A stretch of 64,000 nucleotides of DNA from Lineus longissimus (taxonomy: Eukaryota > Nemertea > Pilidiophora > Heteronemertea > Lineidae), in NCBI RefSeq assembly GCF_910592395.1, contig NC_088313.1, positions 374,501-438,500 of the forward strand. The letters run 5' to 3'. The position numbers and the translations under genes are program-made. Shown piece after piece: positions 49,445 through 60,500 of this stretch. How positions within the stretch are numbered: the first letter of the stretch is position 1; each line of letters opens with the position of its first letter. The notes beneath the pieces are model-generated. The model made no database searches, was not told where the DNA came from, and saw only the letters and a program-made list of their open reading frames with translations.

Positions 49445-51538
49445 AGACATGGTCCTCCATCATTACATATTCTTCAGTGATCCACCCATAAAACGTTCTA
49501 TCCAAGGCGTTTCAAAGCATCCCTTCCCGCAAGCTGAACTGTCCCAGATATGAGCTCTGGAGTGTAATATTTGTCACTTCAGTCTATTTCACCCAACCAT
49601 AAACTGAGAAATCATCCCCGCTTCAGATTTCACTAATAGTTAATGCGACTTGACCTACAGTGTCCTTATTTTCAAGTCGGTGGTTGAGAATATTGAGATG
49701 TCTCGACTCCTCACTGGAACATCCGAGTAGTTTTTTTCCCGGGCAGACGATCGAGGAAGATCACCTGACCTGCAATTGTTGGTGATACCAAATCCCCAAA
49801 GATCGTCGCATCTTTCCAGTTCATCTGTTCACTCTGAATGGCCGTATTCACAGTCAAACAGTCAGAAAGATTCAATTTTCTATCTATTTTCCGCTTGGTG
49901 ATTAGGAATTACATTAGCCTCCACGCCCGTCACTGATTCAATAAGCGTAGGGATCGCTCCAGTGGAGTCTGGGAGGAGGGAGCGTCACAGCATCTCCGCG
50001 CGGCATTTCGCGCTCGTAGTGCCGACCTCCCTGAATGACAGTATTGATCTAAACGCATGGGACGAAATATGACGTTTTGAGGATTTCTGAGATTCAGAAG
50101 GAATTGTTTTCTGTTCAGAAAGTGGACACCTTTGTTTGACCAGATATATGCATGGTAAGTTCCTTTCTTCATTTTCTCATTAAATGTTTCTTTGTCGGTT
50201 CTTATGTAGTAATATTAGTCAGTGATACTGCCGATTCGTTTCACCTCAGTTATGCCAAGAGGTCTCGCAACTACGAATAGCGAATATCACATTACTTTCT
50301 TGGTGAAATACGATATGTACCTGTACCTGGTGGTTAACAACGAAGTATAAATTCGACAAATGTTTTTGCAATGTTCGCGTTTTTAGACGTCCGCAAAGTC
50401 TTCGTTTGTCGTTCACATGTACCTAAATTCGTATCAATCGGAAAGTTTTGATCTGAAGTAGTTCGGGACACTAGCAAGCCTCTCTATTATCTTTCACATC
50501 TTCCGAGTCCAATGTGATCTTTCCGTTTTTGGCCATTTTTGTCGGAACAAAGCGGGCGTACAGAAACGTCTCTGAGCTGTCCGACAAACCTTTCATTTAC
50601 GGCAGAGGAAAAGCATCGCTGGCTGAGCAGCAACACGAAACTTGCGGCACTCCTCCTTCGGCAATTCAAACTTTCAGCATCATGCGGCTGCACTCTTGAA
50701 GCAGTGGTGTTGTCAGCCTCGGGCTGCATCGGAAGCTTTCATACGGCCGTTTCAAGTTGCTTTTTAAGCATGAAAGCAACACCAACTTGCAGCAACTTGC
50801 ACCTTCCAGCAACACTGATCAACAACAGTGACCAAACTTGCGGCATCATGCGACCGGTACACCTTCAATGCATTCAATAATCACCGCCGTTCCATCTGGG
50901 TCTATTCAATCTGGCTTAATCCTATATCATTCCCGCTTCATATCAACTCATTTATTTCCCCCGATCCGCATGGTTGCCAACGATGACGGCCATATATGCA
51001 GCATCGTTGTTGCTTTTTACCCGCGCAAAGCAAAGTAAAACTCGGTGGCATTTCGGTTAAATCATAACTCGAACTGTCTTTCACAAGCGCTTGAGGCTTA
51101 AAAGAATCACAAGAAGATGATTTCAAAGATTACTAATGGCATATTCCTTCATGATATGAATCGCTTGATGAAAATCACTGACATATTTTGATTCCGCTAG
51201 TATAGTTTAACATATCTGAAATTGGTCTTTCAAATGTCTGATGGCACTGCAGGGTGATATTTCGCAGTCCGTGGTGATATGAATGAAGACAACGACTACT
51301 AGTTTTGCCAGGCACGATTCGTTAGTGGACAAATAGCCCTGCCACTGGTTTGACAGATCGACTAGGATACGTTTTTGCGCGGGGCGCAGTGCAGTTTTTG
51401 AGACTTAAAGCTGGGCGGTCACTTGTACAAGAGTAGTGACTGATTACTTCGCGAATGGTCGTAACCTAAGTACCGGTGTGGTGTACGAATTTTGTCCGTT
51501 CTTTTGCAGGCAAGTAGCACTTCAACCTCGGATATAGC
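49445..51538. other. Intergenic region and SLC18 upstream region
   Basis: No supported exon. ttcttttgcag at 51499-51509 resembles a splice acceptor 29 bp before the SLC18 ATG, so part of the leader may lie in an upstream exon. Open frames near 50490-50880 appear on both strands and overlap; none has family residues. Confidence 0.4.
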
Positions 51539-54500
51539 ATGCCATTCCTTGACATTACGGGCCGCCTTCAACGGGCAAGAAGCTCGCGAAAAGTAGTCCT
51601 TGCCCTCGTTCACTTCTCGCTCCTGCTTGATGGGTTTCTGCTGACAGTAGTTGGTAAGTTTCCTGACTTGCTTTCAAAGATGAGCAGCCCGTGAAAATTT
51701 CATTTTCCGTCATCTGTGTACTGAGAATCACCTATGAGATTTTGGTATCAATTTTGTCGATCATAAATTGCTGCTTTCTTGCAGTTCCAATTCTGCCCGA
51801 CTTTCTCTACCAAATCGAACTGGCCGAAGACAGGCGGAAATACCTGGCGAAACAGTGCCACACCTGTTGTCCATGCAATGCGTCCAAACCACTGGCGCCC
51901 CCTGATGAAAACGGCCTCATATCGAACGAAACATTTATGAACGTGACTGATGGATTTGGCTACATGCTACCCCAGGATATAATCAATGAGAATAGTAAAG
52001 TCGGATGGCTGTTTTCTTCCAAGGCGATCGTTCAGCTTTTGGCAAATGGCATCATTGGGCAACTTACAAACAGGTAAGCGTCAGCCTAGGAGGATATCGC
52101 AAGTGCGTCACACTCGGATGTGACGCACTTCCGCGTCCCTGTCAGCCACGATTTCAACACAACCCTGGCTCTGCCAAAGGTGTACTGCATCTGTCTATCA
52201 AAACTAACATAGCTGGCACTTGCATATCGCCCCCGCCTGTGGCAGAGGTTAGATTTCAACTATCTCTTGACACTTTCACCTATGCCTTGGCAGTGGATGG
52301 CTTGGGGACAGTTATTGAGAGATTCTGACATTCTCTATTCAAAGGATTTTTATTAAATTCCAATCTCGCTTTAAAGATTGACGGTATTCGCAATTGATAA
52401 TGGTCACAAGCCATAAAGTAGTCAACGAATTTCGTTTATTCTTGCCAACTAGTTCCAAGGTCAGGATCTGATTTCCGGTCCTTAGATTTTGTGATAGCAG
52501 ACGACTTCATCAGTCACAAATCAATTGGTGAAATAATGTCGAACGAAATACAGTGGTTGTAGTAATTTTCGACGATATTGTGCCAATCTTGTTTCAATCG
52601 CATCAGATTATTATGAAAATAAGACCAGACATCTGGCAGACGACAGACTTTGTTTTGTCGTCTGCGCAATGAGACTTGAAATTGACAAGAATGCGATTCG
52701 TTTTATCCTTTGAAATCGCTAGATTGAACACGAGATCATTTCAGAGATTTCCGAAAGCTGCAGGTTTTTACCGCTGCTGTGATAAAAACTGGTCAGTTTT
52801 TACAAAGCCTGTTCTCTCTCTTGATAAAGCTTACTGTACATGTATTGTGTCTTCTTTAATCAGAGTAGGCTACACCATACCCCTGTTCGCTGGAGTTGTG
52901 AGTCTGACTATATCTTCACTGGGTAAGTCCACATTTGCAAAGTTATTATTTCCATTCAGTGTCCCCTCTTAGATTCCGCTCCCTCCCACCTTAAAAATAA
53001 TATTCTTTGAGTCACTTTGACAGCCACTTGGCTTCTGTTGAGACTAATTAGCACCGGACAAACTATGATTTTTCGTCATCAACATTTTCTGTTTACTTTC
53101 TATCACGACGGTCATGGTAAATAGAAGCAATGCTCATATGATACAGTTACAACTATAGACATTTCCTTGGCAAAATAACCAGCACCAGCAGCCAAATATT
53201 AAGAGATAGAACGCGGGACGCTGTATACCACAGATAACGCGCACCAAGGCGAGCCAATAATCAGAAATTAATCGAATCTGCCTTAGTGTAATTACGAGTC
53301 GGTGGGCTGGGCTGGGAGAGCGACAAGGGGCTGATACAGCCGCGATACGGGCTGATGTCATTTTCGGCTTGGCTGCAGATCGATCGGATTCAGTATTGAA
53401 ACTAGAAAGAGCGATTAAAGAAAAATAGTAACTTGATTAAGAGGAACGGTTACAAGGGCGTTGGGAGTTCGTCGGTGGGACCCAAGATGGTTAAAGCTAT
53501 TCAGTCTCTGTGCTTGCTGATTGTTAATTGAGTCGTCGTATAGCGTTCTCAGATAAAATTAATGCGCCCCAGATATGACGACTTTGGAATCTATTGCAGT
53601 AGCCTAAATGGCGCTTTTATTTTGCCTCATTCGTGACTGACGTGCGTATACCCAGAGGTTATAAAAATGTATAAAATTTTGGTGAAAAAGGATTCTTATA
53701 ATAGTTAAATACCGTCCTTTTCTTCCAGGTTTCGCACTTGCCAACTCCTACATCCCGCTGTTCATCGCCCGAGCCATCCACGGCATTGGAGCAGCGTGCT
53801 TTCTCATTGCGGGTAAGGGCATGTTATTGGTATTAGAGAGGTTTAGATTTTGATCCGGGAACGAGAACGAGGTGACATTTTGACGGCAGATATCGCGTTG
53901 TTTGTTGCTGATTTCTCGTTCTTGACTCAAAATCTGAACCTCCCTATGTTCTCAGCGTAAGGCGGCGATTCTCCTTTCTCGATGGCTGAACCTTTTGATG
54001 CTAATGCGGCTGAATGATATTCTACCGTGTGGGCGAGGTTGTCCCTGAGAATGACTGACTCCAACGGTCAAGCAGCGCTGTGATGGATGTATTGCTTCCA
54101 TTCGGCGGGCTTTGTCCGTCCCATTGACCGCGTGATGACCATTGATGATATTCCTTAGCGACAGTTCATTGATCTCCGCTAGTTCGACCAAGTGAACGGT
54201 AACTGCAGCCGCCACACGGAGATGCAGGTTGTGACCATCGATGACCGCCGTTTTGCTTCGGTACGCGACTCCGTCACGGCCGCAAAGTTCCTCTGAACAT
54301 TTTTATGTAAAGACTTATTTGTATATGCATTTTCCAGGCATGGGTATATTGGCTGACATCTACCCGGAGGACCTCGAAAGGAGCAGAGCGATGGGAATAG
54401 CTCTTGGAGGACAGGCTATTGGCGTTCTCGGTAAGTTTGCAACATTTCCAACAATATCAACTATTCTTAGATCTGCCCCAAACAACTGACAGATTTGGGA

Positions 54501-57500
54501 AAAACTGTAAGTTGGCCGTAGCGTGCTTTATGGCTAAACTTCGATTTCTCATCTCAGAAACCTGGAGACGACCACGTTGGTCTTTCTCTGAAATCCGGTT
54601 TACAAATGATCAAGAGCTTCATAAGAGTCTAGCAAACCTTCGCCTTTTTTGGCCAAGTAAACGACACGTTTACTCCTCTGCAGACAATACACGTAATACA
54701 TGTAATCGATATCGACGTCGATACCCTAGATATTGTGTACTATTCCTTTTTTTCAGCCGGCTATCCCGCAGGAGGTGCCTTGTACCAGTTTGTCGGCAAG
54801 ACAGCACCCTTCATGATCTGCGCCACGCTTCTCACAGTTAACGGCGGTAAGTTTGGTCGCCTTGCATAACAGAAACAAGGATCATCCTTTCTGCCATTCG
54901 GTCAGGCTCTCGCCATCTCGTATATTGTAAGATAAGCTGTTTTCTTCTGCAGGTCTTCAATTTCTTCTCCTACAACCTAGCATCAGCACGAAGAAATGCC
55001 TTGTGGGAGAGTCTTGGTATCATCTGCTCAGGGACCCTTATATTCTGGTGGCCGCCGGTAAGACGAAAATTCAAAAGTATTTTTCCCCAACTTTTAAATC
55101 ATAGGGCTAGTCCGTTGTTGTCAAAGCTAGCTTAACGGAGTCGTTAAGTCCAACGTAACCGTTAGGGATAACATGACTTCTGTGCTTTTTAATCAAACTA
55201 AGTCAGGGCCCAGAGGCCAAAGTATCGAAATTCTATGATGATGTTGTGCTTTACGAGTTCATTAATCACACAGAGCATGAAAGGTCCACACATGGATTTT
55301 TGTAGGTGCCCTGATGTTCCCTGAGATGGCGATGGCCATGCTAGAACCAACCCTTCCAATATGGCTGGCCGATAATATGCACTTGGAAAAGTGGCAAATT
55401 GGTAAGTTCCCCTGATGACTGTTGTGGTTTCGCAACTGTTAGGAACCATGAAGTACCGTAAATTAGATTCTGGATTTGGTACAGTACCGAGGAAAAACGC
55501 GTCTTTCGTGCAGATTTGAGACAAAAAGTGTTTTTTGTCTCAAATTCATCGAGTGTTAATGAACCACACGTTATCCAGTGTCATTGATTAACACTCGATG
55601 ACGTGTTCATCATTACCGGAGTCTTTCAACTGAAAAAATCTGTCTTTACCAAGTATAAGCAAAGTTTTTCATGCATTTTTTTCATGGATTTTGTGCTCCC
55701 CTCACGTTTATAGAGCCTATTCAGTGCACCCTCGAACCAGAGTCTTTCAATACTTATTTTATTGAAAGTCTCTGCTCGAACCAAAAGTTCAGCACTGATG
55801 TTTCCTTCTATCTTTCTAAAAGAACTAAAGCTGAACTAAATGCCAGTCCTGTCATATACTGATAAAGTCATGTATTCCTAAGGCATGAGTCCATCATAAA
55901 TATCCCATTCTATCTTCCAGGTGCTGTTTTTATTCCCGATAGTGTTGGATTCCTGATTGGGTGCAACGCGTTTGGTATCGTAAGCCAAAAGATAGGAAGG
56001 TATCTATATAGAAGGTTCCTCCTCCTGCCTTGTGCTACAGCAAGGCGTCGTAACGACTCAGAGAACGACTTAGATAGTCAAGATTTATGCACATGTATTC
56101 GATTAATGGCGCCATTTTTTCCACCAATGCTTTAAATGACTTGAATACATTGTTCAAATCGTTTATATCAAGGGTGTCCATAGCTGGCTGCTGTTCAGTC
56201 TCATAGTTCATGTCGGAGTCGGATAGGGAAAGTTGCTAAAGCTCGCTATTAGTAGCTGGACCAAGGACATGTCACCAACCTCCTCTTCTTCACCAGGGCA
56301 GTCTGATTACTGTCGTCGGCAAGGAGCGTCCATTTCAACAATTACAGCCACAGCAATCTCGAGTGCCGCGCCCTGTGCGGAGGTCATTGAGGATGTCACA
56401 TATATAATGGGTCATTTTGTTCCATTTTAGATGGGTGTGCAGTATTACAAGCCTTCTGCTGGTTGGGGGATCTCTGATATGTGTACGTAGACATATTGAT
56501 TTAAAGTTATTCTATGCATTGAAATCCTTTGGGTAAACTACATTTAGTCCGCTCCCAAAGTTGGTAATTGATGTAAAGTACTTCACCAGAAACTTCAACC
56601 GATTGGTTACGAATTTGCAAACCTGCAAGCATTCTAGTTTGCTTGTGGATGTGTCAAAGTAGCGAATAGTCAAATTTTCACACGAAAAATGATTCGCTAC
56701 TTTGACAAAACATGGACGCTTTCTTGCATCATATTTCAGGTGCCATTTGCTACACAGATGCCCCACCTCATTCTGCCTCACTTTGGGTTTGGATTTGGAA
56801 TAGGTACGTCCAATTTGGTCATCTTAAACAGCGTCCTCCTGGTATGAGTGTGTGGTCGCAAACTTCATCATATCATAACATTTGCTGCTGTTGCGAATGA
56901 TATGAAGTAGAATGACAGTGTTTGAGAGTTTAGTTTAATTCAACAGAAAGGTTCCACATCCTGGACCTCTATGAACTCAAAATGTTAGTTGCGAATTAAT
57001 TTGTTTATGAAAGGTGTATCCACATGTGCATGTTTGCTGCCAGAATCTACTAATTTGATAAATTAGATTTGATTTTCAAATTTTGTGTTGGTGAAAATTT
57101 AAGGAAACGAAGGAACGACTGTACACTCTCGTTTTGTTTACTTTTGATAGGAATCATAGATGCATCCATGATGCCCCTCCTTGCGTTATTGGTGGACCAA
57201 CGTCACGTGGCCATGTACGGGAGCGTTTATGCCATTGCTCAAGTCGCCATCAGCCTCGCTTTCGCTATCGGTAAGTGAAAACAACGAGGTGCCACTTGCT
57301 TCGATCTGAAATCATATAATCGATTTTGTCGGCATGAAAGTGAATGCTGGCTTGCTACTGGCAGCGTTGTGGGTGGCATTGTCGTCGTTATCAGTGGTCT
57401 TCCTTACTTGTCACCGGCGTTGAGGTTTAAAGGGTAATGTAAGGTTATGAGCCTGGGAGGTTAGTCAGATATCTACTCCATGTAAGGTAGAGGTATCCTC

Positions 57501-60500
57501 CGGCTTTACCAAGCTGTGCCTCTTGGAGGTACGCACATGGTGCTACAACCCGGTCAGTGGTCTGAGGTACAGTAACTAATGACTTCCCTCACCCAGGCTC
57601 GTTTAGTCATGTCCTCCATACAAACAGGTCGTTTCCTCAAAGTTTCTAAACGTCTCTCATACTCAAACGGACGGAGAAACTTCCTTCATAGGCAATGCAT
57701 TTCACGAGATCAATGAAGAGCATTGATAATATTAAACAATTGAACTCATATTAAATAGGCACACGACAGACACAGCACATTTCAAACTGCTTTAAAATTC
57801 TACCAATGCATACTTAGAGCCATTCTTCCTTGAAAGGAACTGTCTTTTCTTCAAAATACGCGCTTGTTTAAACAAGCTGGCGGCACTTTTATATTCTGTT
57901 TACTGGCAATTTGTGACGGACAAACCAGGCCTATCGAATTCATACTCTTTTAATAATGGACTCAATAATTCGCCCTGAGCATAGTTTAAGAAAAATAATG
58001 CATCAACGTTTTTAAATGCCGCGGCTTTTCAAATCGTGTAGGTATTTTCGGGGTGATTTCCAATAACATGATGCATTGTATTGATACAGGGACAACAGTA
58101 CTGGAAATATAGTCTGTTTTGAAATACATTTGTCTATCAACATGGGATTATCATTCACCACGGGCGATATGATGCCCATTGAAACAGAATGCAGAGTTGA
58201 AAGTCCTGGCGTGGTGATAAATGTACATCAAGTTTTTGTCGTGCGCGACACAACGAAAACTCATTTATTGATATTCCTACTTATGGATCCAATGACCCAA
58301 ATCTCGTGCATTATTCTATAACAGAATTTGATGTAAAGTCTCCCTTAAAAGGCATGTTATTCATGTGGACAAATAGAGTGATCTATTGAGAAAAATATCA
58401 CAACGGCTTATCCGTACGTTTTGTTGTCATTTGGAAGGTCGGAAACGTGGTTGTCAGGAAGCTTTTGGTGTGTTGGATATTGTCACCTCAAGTTCCCTTC
58501 CTTAGGAGCAGGAGTTTCAAGAAACGGTTTTTGGATTAGTTGAGTGCAAGCAACTATGAGAGTTCTTTCTCTGCGGGTACTTTGATGCCGCCAATTTTGA
58601 CTGGTGACTGACGTGAAAGTGGACTTTCCGCACTGTTTTAGAGAAATAACCGTTTTTAAGTGACAAGGAAGTGAACAAAATCCGTTTGTAACGGTATCAT
58701 AACGAGTGGAATATTGAAATTCGATTTGCAGAAACTTTTGCAGAAATTTTCTCGGAATTTATATTTTCAAGCATATGACTCGATGGGGTTTCGAATCTGT
58801 TTACCGTGCCTATTCAGTAAGTGATCTTGGTCATACATTGGTTTAGGCCATATCGTTTTAAACACTGGTAAACTATTTGAAGAGTTAATCTGGATTAGAT
58901 AGTGACACTAGAGGGATCTTCCTTTTAATGACAAGGCCTTGCCAAGGACAAATAGCAAATGTTTCTTCAGGTTAAGCAAAGACTAATCGGACATTGGTAA
59001 ATAATCCAATTGCCTAGCTTGTGAAGCTTCCTTTGAATATATTTTCTATACGCTTGCACATAATTTACACTGGCTGTGACAGAATTCAAGCAAAAGACAT
59101 TGGCAGAGGATCTGTGTACGTGACCCATCACCACCTTGTTTGATCTGTCAATTGTATTGAACATTTGAATAGGACTATAAAGCATACACTTCAAATATAG
59201 ACATTCAGATTGGAAAAATACCATCGGAGGCCGTGGGCATAGTTTTTAAATCTGCTCGATATAGATGGATATATGAACTCTGGTTGCTAAGGATCCTGCC
59301 TTACGGCCTACGGTTTGTTTTCAAGTCTTGTTGTATTCTCGCCGTATTGAAACATTGGATTGGAGGATGTCGCACCACATTATGACGAACGAGGTTCACC
59401 GTGCCGCGGTGCCGAGATTGAAGTTCGATACAGATCTCGGAGCAGACGATCACGATCATTACGTCTGCAACATGGACTGTCGAATCTGTCAAGAACGATC
59501 CAAACAAAACCATCGCGTACCTTTGACGGATCGCTATAAAACCACGTACGAGAGATCATTTACGAAACCTAAGGACATACAGAATGCTTTCAGACGATTT
59601 GAGGAAGAGATGGGCATGCTGTCGAACCGTTACGGTCCTGATGCCTTCCGCACGAGGGAACAAGAGCTACACGAAATGGAGATCGATCGGGCCGAGTTTC
59701 CATTCGGGAGGAAGCGGATGTTTTATCACAACAGGCCAGGAGAGGGCGACAAAAATAGGTATTATGAGTATGAAAACCCCGAAGAGGAGATGAAACACTT
59801 CTACGAGCGCCATCACCATGATGATCATGAACATATGCATGATCAACGGGGCCCTCCCCAACAAGGAGCAACGCAGCGCCGGTATTCACCACCAGATAAC
59901 TTTCCAGAAACATACGTCCCGACGATCGCCACCAAGCATATTGACCACATCAACAAGGGCACTCAATACAGCGAGCCGCGCTCGGCGACTAAGCTGGCGC
60001 AGAACGGCATGATGCAGACGATGTCGCCGAGGGAGCGCGGCCCAGCCAGGGAACCAAGCCCTCTTAAGCTTCACCAGGACTCCCCGGTCCTGCCAAAGCG
60101 TGATGAAGACTTCCTAAAGGAGTTAGACCGGGAGTTCTACATTGAGCCCAAGACGGACCGAAGTGACGGATTCAGGCGCTTAAACCGAAATGACATCCTC
60201 CCAATTGCTGAGAACCTTGGTATACGGTTTGCTGACTGGATGTCAGGCCCGAATATCCAGTCCATGCGGGTTAACGAGCTTGTGCTCCCGACAGCTCATA
60301 ACGCCCATTCGTACAAAATCCACGATGCTTTCCCTCTAAACATGAACCACATCATCTCTCAAGCATGCGACGTCTACGACCTCCTTCTCGGCGGGGTTCG
60401 ATGTCTTGAGTTGCGACTTCACAACGACCAGTGGTGCAGCGTCCAGCGCTTCAGGACAGTCCGTATCACTGAACTCGCCAACCTTGTCGGGAAGTTCGCC

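Noticed and set aside
49305-49553. Repeat ORFs (THYPTRDAPK and CPRSIPCWI types)
   Set aside because: Products of the 30-bp minisatellite, with no start or splice context.
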